NCBI GenBank assembly: GCA_964252015.1
Contig: CAXULW010000007.1
Coordinates: 62,001 to 126,000, forward strand
Length of the DNA stretch: 64,000 nt
From: CAXSBR01 sp964252015
GTDB taxonomy: Bacteria; Actinomycetota; Actinomycetes; Mycobacteriales; Jatrophihabitantaceae
Direction: 5' to 3'
A program made the translations under genes and the position numbers. Below, piece after piece: positions 49,840 to 59,227 of this stretch (position 1 is its first letter; every line of letters begins with the position of its first letter). The notes beneath the pieces are model-generated. The model made no database searches and was not told where the DNA came from. It was given only the letters and a program-made list of their open reading frames with translations.

Positions 49840-52695
49840 TTACGTCGGCAGCGGCGTGAACGTGCAGGCGAAGGAGACCGGTTGGGCCAGCAGGTTGTAC
49901 TGCGGCAGCACGCCGGGGCCACAGGACGCGGTGCCGAGGCCGTTCTGGGCGACGTCGACGTTGAGATACACCGCGTCGCGGGCGACGAGGTCCGTGGTGT
50001 GGCGGGCGGCGTCGAGGTCAGCGCTGGTCCAGCGTCGGGCCGAGAACGCGAACGTCGGGTCGCCGCGGACCTCCAGGCCGGATCCGTCAGCGGCAGTCAG
50101 TCGCGCCCACCGGACGTCGAGACGGTTGCCGTTCTCCTGCGGGTACACGTAGGGCGTCTGCAGGTCGTCCACGCTGGCGCTGTGGCGGCCCACGCGCGCG
50201 GCCTGGCGACTGTCCGCGTACGCCTCGCCCGGGCCGCCGCCGAACCATTCCACGTCGGCGATGGCTGTCGGCAACTCCAGCACGAGCCCCAGTCGCGGCA
50301 GCGGCAGGATCCAACCGCCGTCGGGCTGGACGTCGAGGTCGAGGCGCAGGGCACCGTCATCCACGGCCGTCCAACGGTAGGTGGTCAGCAGGCCGAGATC
50401 GGTGGCCGCCGGCGCCACCCGGGTGCGCACGACCAGGGCCCCGGCGTCGTAGCCGACGTCGATGGTGCGGTGGCGCATCCGGTCCAGTCCGAGGGCGCGC
50501 CACGAACCGTCCAGCGCCCCACCGATCTCACCGCGGTCGTTGTCGGTCGGCGCGCGCCACACGTTTAACCGCGGTCCGAGCAATGCCCGGCCGCCGAGAC
50601 GGAGCAGCCGTCCGCTGCGCCGGTCGAAGTCCGCGCGATCGACCCGCGCCGCACCGGTGCCGCTCGTGCGGTTCTCGGCCGGTTCGACCAGACCCTGTCC
50701 CCAGGCCACCACGTGGCCCGCCGGAGCCCACGACACGTCCGCGGCCAGCACGGCCCGCACGGTGATCCAGCGCTCGCCGCTGCCAGTGCGCGGCGGAATG
50801 TCCGGAACCTCGACCGACGCCGTCTCTCCGGAAGCAATCGCGGCTAGGGAAAGGGATCCGTCCGCGTCGGCCACGCCGTCGGTCTCCACCGCCCATTCGA
50901 ACCGCAGGTCCACGGTGTCGGCGAAGTCGCGCCGGTTGCGCACGGTGATCCGGCCGTCCGCAATGACGATGACCACCGGCTCGATGACCTTGCCGAACTC
51001 GACCAGCCCCGGCGACGGTGTGCGGTCGGGGAACACCAACCCGTCGGTGACGAAATTGCCGTCGTGCACGTCCTCGCCGAAGTCCCCGCCGTAGGCGAAG
51101 AACTCCCGCGCGTCGGCCGTACGGGCCCTGACGCCGTGGTCGATCCACTCCCAAACAAACCCACCGGCACAGCGCGGGTACTTCTCGAACAGCTGCTGGT
51201 ACTCCAGCAATCCGCCCGGCCCGTTACCCATCGCGTGCGCATATTCACACTGCACGAACGGGAGCGCGCGGCGGTGGGCGTCGAGCGACCGGTCGAGGGT
51301 GCGCGGTTCTTCGCGTTGCCCGATCTCCTCGGTCTCGGCGTGAGATGCGTACATGCGGCTGTAGACGTCGACGTAGCCCGAGTCCCAGTCGCCCTCGTAG
51401 TGCACCGGCCGGCTGGGGTCACGCTGGTGGATCCACTCGGCCATCGCGGCCAGGTTGGCACCGTGGCCGCTCTCGTTGCCCAATGACCACATCACCACGC
51501 AGGCGTGGTTCTTGTCGCGTTCGACCGTGCGCTCGATGCGGTCCAGGTAGGCCGCCCGCCAGCGCGGATCGTCGCTCGGGCCAGCCAGCCAGTCGACGAC
51601 GAAGAAGCCGTGCGTCTCCAGATCGTTCTCCAGCACCACCCACAACCCGTGCTCGTCGCACAGCTCAAGGAAACGTGGATGCGGCGGGTAGTGGCTGGTA
51701 CGCACGGCATTGATGTTGTGACGTTTCATCAACAACACGTCGGCGAGCATCGTCGCCTCGTCCATCGTGCGGCCGTGGTCGGGATGCCATTCGTGCCGGT
51801 TGACGCCCCGGAACAGGACCGGTCGGCCGTTGACGGCGAACGCCCCGTCCACGATCTCCACGTGCCGGAACCCGACCCGCAGCTGCACGCGTTCGCCGGC
51901 CGAGGCGAACTCGACGTCATAGAGACGAGGCGTCTCGGCCGTCCACGGCTCGACCTCGACGGCGACGGCCTGATCGGCGGGCACGGCGTCCAGGCCGAGT
52001 TCGGCGCAGGTCATGGTCGCCGGCGACGAGGTGTCGGCCCACAGCCGACCGTGCCCGCTGGCGGCGTCGTAGTCGGCGTGCACGAACACGTCGTCTAGAC
52101 CGTCTTCGGGACGGGCGATCAGCGCCACCGACCGGAAGATCCCGGACAGCCACCACATGTCCTGGTCCTCCAGGTAGCTGGCCGCCGACCACTGCTGCAC
52201 ACGCACGGCGACCACATTGCGTCCGGGCCGCAGCAACGGACCCACGTCGAACTCGGTCGCCAACCGGCTGCCGGTCGACCAACCCAGCTCGACCCCGTTG
52301 CACCACGCGGTGAACTGCGAATCCACGCCGTCGAACCTCAGCACGGCGGCGCCGACGGGAAAGTCATCATCGAGGGTGAACGTGCGCCGGTACTCACCGG
52401 TCGGGTTCTCGTCCGGAACGAACGGCGGTTCGACCGGGAACGGGTAGTTGACGTTGGTGTAGGCCGGTGCGCCCCAGCCCTGGAGCTGCCAGTGCCCCGG
52501 CACCGCGATGTCGTCCCAGAACCCATCGTCGAAGTCGACGGACTCGAAGCCGGCCGTCGACTCGGAGACGCTCGAGCAGAACCGGAAGCGCCACCTTCCG
52601 TCCAGCTCGACCCGAGGTGCGTCCGAGCGCAGGAACGCCCGCGCCGGGCGGCGCCCAACGCCGGGCGAGAACGCGGTGTGCGAGTCGACGGTCAC
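49840..52695 (-). CDS. lacZ: Glycoside hydrolase family 2 beta-galactosidase (LacZ type)
   Basis: 951 residues. 'FRGVNRHEWHPDHGRTMDE' (catalytic barrel start), 'WSLGNESGHGANLAAM' with acid/base Glu ~408, and 'QCEYAHAMGNGPG' with nucleophile Glu ~484 are all intact and correctly ordered; the C-terminal 'GGPGEAYADS' is the galactose-binding loop of domain 5. It splits lactose and other beta-galactosides inside the cell. It is the last gene of the importer operon; GTG 52695 overlaps the permease stop by 4 bases. With galK and galE upstream it defines a galactoside pathway. Confidence 0.95.
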   Translation of the reverse strand: MTVDSHTAFSPGVGRRPARAFLRSDAPRVELDGRWRFRFCSSVSESTAGFESVDFDDGFWDDIAVPGHWQLQGWGAPAYTNVNYPFPVEPPFVPDENPTGEYRRTFTLDDDFPVGAAVLRFDGVDSQFTAWCNGVELGWSTGSRLATEFDVGPLLRPGRNVVAVRVQQWSAASYLEDQDMWWLSGIFRSVALIARPEDGLDDVFVHADYDAASGHGRLWADTSSPATMTCAELGLDAVPADQAVAVEVEPWTAETPRLYDVEFASAGERVQLRVGFRHVEIVDGAFAVNGRPVLFRGVNRHEWHPDHGRTMDEATMLADVLLMKRHNINAVRTSHYPPHPRFLELCDEHGLWVVLENDLETHGFFVVDWLAGPSDDPRWRAAYLDRIERTVERDKNHACVVMWSLGNESGHGANLAAMAEWIHQRDPSRPVHYEGDWDSGYVDVYSRMYASHAETEEIGQREEPRTLDRSLDAHRRALPFVQCEYAHAMGNGPGGLLEYQQLFEKYPRCAGGFVWEWIDHGVRARTADAREFFAYGGDFGEDVHDGNFVTDGLVFPDRTPSPGLVEFGKVIEPVVIVIADGRITVRNRRDFADTVDLRFEWAVETDGVADADGSLSLAAIASGETASVEVPDIPPRTGSGERWITVRAVLAADVSWAPAGHVVAWGQGLVEPAENRTSGTGAARVDRADFDRRSGRLLRLGGRALLGPRLNVWRAPTDNDRGEIGGALDGSWRALGLDRMRHRTIDVGYDAGALVVRTRVAPAATDLGLLTTYRWTAVDDGALRLDLDVQPDGGWILPLPRLGLVLELPTAIADVEWFGGGPGEAYADSRQAARVGRHSASVDDLQTPYVYPQENGNRLDVRWARLTAADGSGLEVRGDPTFAFSARRWTSADLDAARHTTDLVARDAVYLNVDVAQNGLGTASCGPGVLPQYNLLAQPVSFACTFTPLPT

Positions 52696-53624
52696 CCCTT
52701 GCTGCCGCCGAGGGTCAGGCCGGCGACGAACTGCCGTTGCAGCGCGGCGTAGATGAGCAGCGTCGGGATCAGGGTGATCATGGCTCCGGCCGCGATCAGG
52801 CCGTAGTCGTCGAGGAACTGGCCCTTGAGCTTGTTGATCGCGGTCGTGACCGGCAGCCGGTCGCCGGACTGGATGAGCAGCAACGCCCAGAAGAAGTCGT
52901 TGTAGATCCAGATGACCTCGAGCGTGCCCAACGCGGCCAACGCCGGCCGGCACAGCGGCATGATGATCTTGCGGTACATCAGCCAGACGCTCGCCCCGTC
53001 GACCATGGCCGCCTCGGTCAGGTCCCCGGGCAACGCCTTCATGTAGTTGCTGAGCACGAAGGTGCAGAACCCGAGCTGGAATGCGACCTGAACCAAGACC
53101 ACACCGAAGTAGGTGTTGAGCAAACTGCCCGAATCACTGATGCTCATGGGCAGCTTGGTGTGCTTGTACATCTCGAACAGTGGCGCGGCCAGCACTTGGG
53201 CCGGCAGCAGGTTCCCGGCCGTGAACACGATGAGCAGGGTGACGTTGAACTTCCAGGTAAACCGCGACACCGCGAACGCAACCATGGAGGCGAAGAACAG
53301 CGTGAAGAATACGGCTGGGATGGTGATGTAGGCCGAGTTCTTGAAGGCGGTGGCGAACCCGCCCTGGGTCCACGCGGCGGAGAAATTATGGAAGTTCAGC
53401 GTCCGCGGCAGGCTCCAGTACCCGTACTTGTTGGTGTCCGAGCGTGGCCGCAACGACGTGTACATCGTCCACAGCAGGGGGATGAGCCAGATGACGGCCA
53501 TCACGCTCAGGAACAGGTGGGTGCCGTAGTGGCGCTTGCCCACATGAACCGGCTTGGATCGCTTGACCGCCAAAGGATTCAGGTCGGCCGCGGACGGCAC
53601 TTCGGCGCCGGTGTCGATGCTCAC
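52692..53624 (-). CDS. Carbohydrate ABC importer permease (MalG/LacG type)
   Basis: 310 residues with six membrane helices. The EAA loop reads 'LTEAAMVDGASVWLMYRKII' (coupling helix to the ATPase), with the usual Pro 12 residues later ('MPLCRPALAAL'). GTG 53624 and its stop are joined by 4-base overlaps to the permease before and lacZ after. No ATPase gene is present in the operon, as normal for actinobacteria, where a shared MsiK-type ATPase serves many importers. Confidence 0.9.
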   Translation of the reverse strand: MSIDTGAEVPSAADLNPLAVKRSKPVHVGKRHYGTHLFLSVMAVIWLIPLLWTMYTSLRPRSDTNKYGYWSLPRTLNFHNFSAAWTQGGFATAFKNSAYITIPAVFFTLFFASMVAFAVSRFTWKFNVTLLIVFTAGNLLPAQVLAAPLFEMYKHTKLPMSISDSGSLLNTYFGVVLVQVAFQLGFCTFVLSNYMKALPGDLTEAAMVDGASVWLMYRKIIMPLCRPALAALGTLEVIWIYNDFFWALLLIQSGDRLPVTTAINKLKGQFLDDYGLIAAGAMITLIPTLLIYAALQRQFVAGLTLGGSKG

Positions 53625-54598
53625 GGCTGATCCTCATTCCGGAACGTGCGGGCCAGATAGGTGACGATCGGCACGAGCGAGATGACCAGCAGGACGACGG
53701 CCAGGGCCGAGCCGATGCCGATGATCTGGCCCTCCCCGAGCAGGTTCTGCGCGATCAACGCGCCGAGCAATTCCAGGCCGTTCGTGCCGCCGTTGAAGAC
53801 GTAGACGATGTCGAACGCCCGCAACGACTCGATGATCGTGATGACGACGACCACGATGTTGATCGGTCGCATGGCCGGGAACACCACCTGGAAGAAGATC
53901 TGCCGCTCCGAAGCGCCGTCGATGGCCGCGGCCTCCTTGATCGAAGGATCCACACCCTTCAACCCGGCCAGGTAAAGGATCATGATGTAGCCGGCGTGTT
54001 TCCACGTCGCCGCGACTAAGGCCGACCACAGGTTGATGCTCGGATTACCGAGCCAGTCGATCGCGTTGGAGTGCCCGGCGGTGCCGAGCACGTTGTTGAT
54101 CAGCCCCTCACCGGGGGCGTACAGCAACTGCCAGATGATGCCGACCAAGGCCAGCGACATCATCACGGGGATGAAGAAGACGGTCTGGTAGATGCGGCTG
54201 CCCTTGATCTGCTGGTCGAGCAGAACCGCGAGCAGCAAGCCGATCGGGGTGGCGACCAGCGACAGGAACAGCAGCCAGATGATGTTGTGTCGCACGGCCG
54301 GCCAGAAGGCCGGGTACTCGTTGAAGATGTAGTTGTAGTTTGCCGTGCCGTTGCCGTGGATGTCGCTGATGCTCAGCCCGTTCCATCGGCAGAACGACAG
54401 GATGACCGACAGCACGGTCGGTATCCAGATGATGACGGCTTCGATCAGCGTCGGGATCGCCACCATGATCGCGAGCGTGATCTTGTCGCGCTTGGTCAGT
54501 CGTTGCACCCGGCGTTTGCGCGACCGCGCCGGGAGGGCAGCGGTCTGCGCTGCCGGCGGAACCTCCGCCGGCAGCGCGACCGTGGGTAGTTCGGTCAT
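53621..54598 (-). CDS. Carbohydrate ABC importer permease (MalF/LacF type)
   Basis: 325 residues, six helices after a basic N-terminus ('SRKRRVQRLTKRDK'). The EAA loop 'SIKEAAAIDGASERQIFFQV' and 'FPAMRPINI' are typical. It forms the channel with the permease encoded next. The 16-base gap to the binding-protein gene and the overlap with the next gene show one transcript. Confidence 0.9.
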   Translation of the reverse strand: MTELPTVALPAEVPPAAQTAALPARSRKRRVQRLTKRDKITLAIMVAIPTLIEAVIIWIPTVLSVILSFCRWNGLSISDIHGNGTANYNYIFNEYPAFWPAVRHNIIWLLFLSLVATPIGLLLAVLLDQQIKGSRIYQTVFFIPVMMSLALVGIIWQLLYAPGEGLINNVLGTAGHSNAIDWLGNPSINLWSALVAATWKHAGYIMILYLAGLKGVDPSIKEAAAIDGASERQIFFQVVFPAMRPINIVVVVITIIESLRAFDIVYVFNGGTNGLELLGALIAQNLLGEGQIIGIGSALAVVLLVISLVPIVTYLARTFRNEDQP

Positions 54599-54614
54599 TC
54601 GCAGGCCCCGTTCG

Positions 54615-56000
54615 TTACTGCTGTGAATAGATCGACTTGGCCTGCGCCTCGATGTTCTTGGTGTTGAACGAACCGTCCTTGATGAAGGTCTGCAAAGCCG
54701 GGATCATCACGTTGTTGGCGAAGGCGGGCAGCGCGTCACGGTCGAGGAACTGCGAGATGTTCTTGGCCGCCGCGATCGTCGTTGCCGCCTTCTTCTGCAG
54801 GGCGTTGAAGGCGGTCTGGTCGGCCTTCTTGTTGGTGGCGATGTTGCTGGTGTCGACCTTGGCGTAGGCGTCCTGGCCGGCGGCGCTGCCGAAGTAGGCC
54901 AGCATGGCCTTGGCCGCGTCGTCGCTGCCACCCTTCTTCGACAGCATGAAACCGTCGATCGGCGCCTCTAAGGCGTCCTGGCCGTTGGCCTCGGTCAACG
55001 ACGGGAACTGGAAGAAGTCGACGTCGGCCAGGACGGTCTTGTCGGTGTACTGCTGGGTGACGAACGAACCGAGCAGGTACATGCCGGCCTTCTTGGTGGC
55101 CAGGCCCTGGGCCGCCTCTTCCCAGGTCAGGCCCAGCGCACCGCTCTGGTGGTAGGGCAGGATCGACTTGAACTGGTCCATCACGTCCTTGACCTTCTGC
55201 TGGTCCCAGCTCTCCTTGTGGGCCATCAGATCGACGTGGAACTGGTACCCGTTCAGGCGCATGTTCAGGTAGTCGAACGTGCCCATGGCCGGCCAGCCGT
55301 CCTTGTCGCCGAATGCGATCGGGGTCAGCCCGTCCTTCTTCATCTGCACGCACAATGCCTTGAATTGGTCGAAGGTCACGGGCACCTTGTAACCCTTGGC
55401 CGCGAATACGCTCTTGCGGTAGAAGATGGCCCACGGGTAGTTGTAGTTCGGGACGAAGTACTTCTTGCCGTCGTCGGCGGTGGACGCGGCCACGATGCCG
55501 GCGCCGAAGTTGGACGCGCCGATCTTCTCCCAGACGTCGTCCAGCGGCGCGCAGAGCCCCTGCTTGGCGTAGTACTTCATCCGGTAGCCGGCGAACCAGG
55601 TGAACGCCGAGTCGGGACTGCCCTGCAGGTAGCTGCTGATCTGGTTCTGGAAGTCCTGGTGGGCCTTGGTGTTGATGGAGACGGTGTCGCCCGACTCCGC
55701 CTGGAACCCCGCCACCATCGCCGCGATGCCCTTCTTCGGCACCGGGTCCGACGCGCTGGAGCCGAGCGACGTCTTGGCCCCGCCCGCGGCCTTGGAGCTC
55801 GACGTCGCCGCCGCCCCGGTGCTGGCCGAAGTCGTCGCCTTGCTCTTCGAGCTCGACCCGGAGCACGCGGCCAGCAACGGGAAGGCGGCGATGCCCGCGG
55901 CCCCGCCGGCCAGGCCCTTGAGCATCGTCCGGCGGCCCGGTCCACTTGGCGCAGCTTGCGCACCGGCGTTGCCGGTGGGAGTGGGGTTTGGAGCGGGCAT
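54615..56000 (-). CDS. Sugar ABC importer substrate-binding lipoprotein
   Basis: 461 residues. A Tat-like signal ('GRRTMLKGLAGGAAGIAAF') ends in the lipobox 'LLAAC', followed by a Ser/Thr-rich spacer. The mature part is a family-1 extracellular solute-binding protein: 'FTWFAGYRMKYYAKQGL', 'ALCVQMKKDGLTPIAFG', 'MYLLGSFVTQQY'. ATG 56000 has AGGAGG 7 bases upstream, the best ribosome binding site in the operon. It captures a beta-galactoside, judging by the lacZ gene in the same operon. Confidence 0.9.
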   Translation of the reverse strand: MPAPNPTPTGNAGAQAAPSGPGRRTMLKGLAGGAAGIAAFPLLAACSGSSSKSKATTSASTGAAATSSSKAAGGAKTSLGSSASDPVPKKGIAAMVAGFQAESGDTVSINTKAHQDFQNQISSYLQGSPDSAFTWFAGYRMKYYAKQGLCAPLDDVWEKIGASNFGAGIVAASTADDGKKYFVPNYNYPWAIFYRKSVFAAKGYKVPVTFDQFKALCVQMKKDGLTPIAFGDKDGWPAMGTFDYLNMRLNGYQFHVDLMAHKESWDQQKVKDVMDQFKSILPYHQSGALGLTWEEAAQGLATKKAGMYLLGSFVTQQYTDKTVLADVDFFQFPSLTEANGQDALEAPIDGFMLSKKGGSDDAAKAMLAYFGSAAGQDAYAKVDTSNIATNKKADQTAFNALQKKAATTIAAAKNISQFLDRDALPAFANNVMIPALQTFIKDGSFNTKNIEAQAKSIYSQQ

Positions 56001-56040
56001 GTATGGCCTCCTAGATGACGAGCAACGGCGGGCGGTCCCC

Positions 56041-56050
56041 ACAGAAGTGA
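56041..56050. promoter_or_regulatory. Candidate DeoR-site copy 1
   Basis: ACAGAAGTGA, between the regulator stop and the importer operon start. The shared core CAGAAGT(C/G)A occurs three times near this regulator. Confidence 0.3.
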
Positions 56051-56112
56051 CCACAACCCATCAGAAACCAACGGCCACGTCAAGGGATCGACATATATTG
56101 GGTACCTATTCG

Positions 56113-56931
56113 CTACACATCGGAGCTCAATTCGCTCGGTCCGGGCTCCGCAGTCTTGGTAGCCGTGGCGATGCGGAGGTCGCCCACTTGTTCGCGTAGG
56201 ACGCTGACCGCGTTGGGCGGAAGACCGTCGTCGGTGATGATGATGTCCGCGGCTGACAGCGGCGCGAACGAGGCCAGGCCGATCGTCGACCATTTCGTCG
56301 AGTCCGCGCAGATGATCACCTGGTTGGCGCTCTGGATCAGCGCCTGGTTGGTTTCGGCCTCGGCCAGATTGGGCGTGGTGAAGCCGGCCATCGCGTCCAT
56401 GCCGTGCACGCCGAGGAACAGCTGGTCGACGTGCAGGCTGCGGATCGACTGATCGGCCACCGGTCCGACCAGCGCCGCGCTGGGCGTTCTCACCCCGCCG
56501 GTGAGGATGATCGTCTGGCCGGCCGCGGAAGTATCGGCGCCGATGAGATCGGCCACGGTGGTGGAATTGGTGACCACGGTCAGGCCGGGGATGCCGACGA
56601 CGTATTGCGCGAGGGTCCAGGTCGTGGTCCCGGCCGACAGCGCTACGGCCGAGCCGGGCCTGATCAGGTCGGCGGCCAGCCGGGCGATGGCGATCTTGGC
56701 CGGCTGCTCGAGCTGGGATTTGGCCGCGAACCCGGGCTCCTCGGTCGCGTTGCCGTTGGCCACGGCGCCGCCGTGCACCTTGCGGATCGCACCGCCGGCG
56801 GCCAGATGCTCCAGGTCTCGACGGATGGTCATGTCGGACACGCCGGTGAGCGTCGTCAGATCGCTGACCCGCACTGCACCGACACGTCGGATCTCGTGCA
56901 GGATGAACGCTTGACGCTGCGTCGCGAGCAC
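56113..56931 (-). CDS. DeoR-family transcriptional repressor
   Basis: 272 residues. The N-terminal helix-turn-helix is typical: 'RQAFILHEIRRVGAVRVSDL', then 'GVSDMTIRRDLEHL'. The C-terminal sugar-phosphate sensor domain has 'SAGTTTWTLAQYV', 'VVTNSTTVADLI' and 'KWSTIGLASFAPL'. Such proteins respond to sugar phosphates, so galactose-1-phosphate or a related metabolite is a reasonable effector. It lies between galK/galE and the importer/lacZ operon, both on the same strand. GTG 56931 begins just at the domain. Confidence 0.9.
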   Translation of the reverse strand: MLATQRQAFILHEIRRVGAVRVSDLTTLTGVSDMTIRRDLEHLAAGGAIRKVHGGAVANGNATEEPGFAAKSQLEQPAKIAIARLAADLIRPGSAVALSAGTTTWTLAQYVVGIPGLTVVTNSTTVADLIGADTSAAGQTIILTGGVRTPSAALVGPVADQSIRSLHVDQLFLGVHGMDAMAGFTTPNLAEAETNQALIQSANQVIICADSTKWSTIGLASFAPLSAADIIITDDGLPPNAVSVLREQVGDLRIATATKTAEPGPSELSSDV

Positions 56932-56964
56932 CGACCCGGTCCTCGCTCTCGGCTCGTTCTACCC

Positions 56965-56974
56965 TGACTTCTGG
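56965..56974. promoter_or_regulatory. Candidate DeoR-site copy 2
   Basis: TGACTTCTGG, the reverse of the CAGAAGT core, 34 bases upstream of the regulator start. Confidence 0.3.
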
Positions 56975-57010
56975 GGCAACACTGCTGTGGCAACCATCGC
57001 CCTGGTTTCA

Positions 57011-57020
57011 ACAGAAGTCA
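57011..57020. promoter_or_regulatory. Candidate DeoR-site copy 3
   Basis: ACAGAAGTCA, 46 bases from copy 2 and in the opposite orientation, between the galK stop and the regulator start. Confidence 0.3.
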
Positions 57021-57063
57021 ACATTTGCGCCCCGCGTTTATCAACCGCGCACGGCTGCCACGG

Positions 57064-58203
57064 TCAGACGCGGTGGGCGCCGGCGGACGGGCGGGTGGTG
57101 AAGAACGTCGGTGCGGTGAACGTGCGCTGCTCGTAGGCGGCGGAAATGGCCGCCCGTACTGTGTCGTCGTCCGCCGATGCGATCAAGGCGATGACGCACC
57201 CGCCGAAGCCGCCGCCGGTCATCCGGGCGCCGAGTGCACCGGCGGCCAGGGCGGCGTCCACTGCAGTGTCGACCTCGGGCACGGTGATCTCGAAGTCGTC
57301 GCGCATCGACGCGTGTGACTCGGTGAGCAGGGGGCCGATGCCGCGGACGTCACCGTCGTCGAGATGGGCCACCACGTGCAGCACCCGGTCGTTCTCGGTG
57401 AGGATGTGCCGGGCCCGGCGAACCAGCAGGTCGGCGTCTGCGTCCGGATCGTCGGCGGCGGCGGTGCGCAGCCGGTCGAGCACTGCGGCGTGATTGTCGT
57501 CCTGCACCGCGCGCAGGGTGGACGCGCCGAGCAACGCCGCCGCCCGCTCACAGCTCTGCCGCCGTTCGCGGTACTCACCGTCGGCGTTGCGGTGCGGCGC
57601 CTGGGTGTTGGTGATCAGCAGGGTGAGCCCGGCCGCAGCCAGGTCCATCGGCACCGCACGGGTGTGCAGTGAGCGCATGTCGCACAGCAGGACGTGCCCG
57701 GCCTCGCCGCGGATGGACGCGAGCTGGTCCATGCCGCCGGTGGGGGCACCGACGAAGTCGTTCTCGGCCATCCGGGCCAGCGCGACCTGGTCCGCCGACG
57801 ACAGGCCCAGGCCGAGCAGGTCATCCACCGCCGTGAGGGCCGAGCAGCTCAACGCCGCCGACGAGGACAGCCCCGAACCCAGCGGCACATCACCATCCAC
57901 GGCCACGTCCAGCCCGGGCACGTCGACGCCGCGCTGCTGCAACGCCCAAATGACGCCGGTGACGTACGCGGCCCAGCCGTCGACCTGGTCCGGGCTCACC
58001 TCGGCCAGCTCGATCGCGGGTGCTTCGCCGGACTGGGCCGACCGCACGTGCAGCTCGGTGTCGGCCCGCACCGTCACCATGGCCGTGCAGCCCTGGGTGA
58101 TCGCCAACGGCAGGGCGAAGCCGTCGTTGTAGTCGGTGTGTTCGCCGATCAGGTTGACCCGGCCGGGCGCCCGCCAGACCGTGCTGGCCCCGGGCCTACT
58201 CAT
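57064..58203 (-). CDS. galK: Galactokinase
   Basis: 379 residues, GHMP kinase. 'RVNLIGEHTDYNDGFALPLA' is the galactokinase signature near the N-terminus, 'PLGSGLSSSAAL' the ATP loop, and 'MTGGGFGGCVIAL' the C-terminal motif. It phosphorylates galactose to galactose-1-phosphate. ATG 58203 overlaps the galE stop by 4 bases. No galT (uridylyltransferase) is adjacent. Confidence 0.96.
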   Translation of the reverse strand: MSRPGASTVWRAPGRVNLIGEHTDYNDGFALPLAITQGCTAMVTVRADTELHVRSAQSGEAPAIELAEVSPDQVDGWAAYVTGVIWALQQRGVDVPGLDVAVDGDVPLGSGLSSSAALSCSALTAVDDLLGLGLSSADQVALARMAENDFVGAPTGGMDQLASIRGEAGHVLLCDMRSLHTRAVPMDLAAAGLTLLITNTQAPHRNADGEYRERRQSCERAAALLGASTLRAVQDDNHAAVLDRLRTAAADDPDADADLLVRRARHILTENDRVLHVVAHLDDGDVRGIGPLLTESHASMRDDFEITVPEVDTAVDAALAAGALGARMTGGGFGGCVIALIASADDDTVRAAISAAYEQRTFTAPTFFTTRPSAGAHRV

Positions 58204-59156
58204 GCCGGCTGGGCTTGGGTGAACGTCCACGCGTCGCGCACCATTTGCTCCAGGTCCCGCGTCGGCGCCCAGCCCAGCACGGCCGCGGCCTTGGCGTTCG
58301 AGGCGACCAGCACGGCCGGGTCGCCGGGGCGCCGGTCGGCATCGACCGTGGCCAGCTCGCGCCCGGTCACCGCCCGCGCGGTGACGAGGACTTCGCGCAC
58401 GGAGTTGCCCCGGCCACTGCCCAGGTTGATCACCTCGTGGTGTCCGGGCCGGCACGCGTCCAGCGCCCGGATATGGGCGTCGGCCAGGTCGAGAACGTGG
58501 ACGTAATCACGCACGCAAGTGCCGTCGGGTGTCGGGTAGTCCGTGCCGTAGATGCTGAACGACTCCCGGGCCCCGGCCGCGACCTGCAACACGATCGGGA
58601 CGATGTGGGTCTCCACCGCGTGACGCTCGCCGTACGCACCGTTCGCACCGGCCACGTTGAAGTAGCGCAGGCTGACTGCGCCGAACCCGTGCGCCGGCGC
58701 GTAACCGGCCAGGGCCATGTCGACGGCCAGCTTGGACGCGCCGTACGGATTGGTCGGTTGCGGCGGCAGGTCCTCGGTGATCGGGTTCAGGGTCGTGTCG
58801 CCGTAGGTGGCGGCCGAGGAGGAGAAGACGAACCGCGGCACGCCGTTGGCACGCACGGCGTCGAGCAGGGCCACTGAGCCGACCACGTTGTTGTTCCAGT
58901 ACGACTCGGGTTTATTGACCGACTCGCCCACCAGCGACCGCGCCGCAAAGTGCACCACGCCGTCGTAGGCGTCCGCGGCCAGGACGTCGCCTGCGTCGGT
59001 GACGGACGTTTCGACGAACCGTGCGCCCGGGGGAACGGCATCGCGGTGACCGGTGGACAGGTTGTCCAGCACGGTGACGTCGTGCCCGCCGGCCACGAGT
59101 TCGGCGGCGACCACGCTGCCGATGTAACCGGCTCCACCGCTGACCAGATAGCGCAC
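58200..59156 (-). CDS. galE: UDP-glucose 4-epimerase
   Basis: 318 residues, extended SDR. 'VSGGAGYIGSVVAAEL' binds NAD, 'VLDNLSTGHRDAV' follows, and 'NPYGASKLAVD' carries the catalytic Tyr-Lys pair with Ser in 'SSSAATYG'. It interconverts UDP-galactose and UDP-glucose. GTG 59156 is supported by AGAGGA 7 bases upstream. It heads the galE-galK pair. Confidence 0.95.
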   Translation of the reverse strand: MRYLVSGGAGYIGSVVAAELVAGGHDVTVLDNLSTGHRDAVPPGARFVETSVTDAGDVLAADAYDGVVHFAARSLVGESVNKPESYWNNNVVGSVALLDAVRANGVPRFVFSSSAATYGDTTLNPITEDLPPQPTNPYGASKLAVDMALAGYAPAHGFGAVSLRYFNVAGANGAYGERHAVETHIVPIVLQVAAGARESFSIYGTDYPTPDGTCVRDYVHVLDLADAHIRALDACRPGHHEVINLGSGRGNSVREVLVTARAVTGRELATVDADRRPGDPAVLVASNAKAAAVLGWAPTRDLEQMVRDAWTFTQAQPA

Positions 59157-59227
59157 GTGCTCGTCCTCTCGTTGCCCGGCGATGACCGAACGAAGCAGGA
59201 TCCGTTCGGTGCAGGAACTTACTCGGC

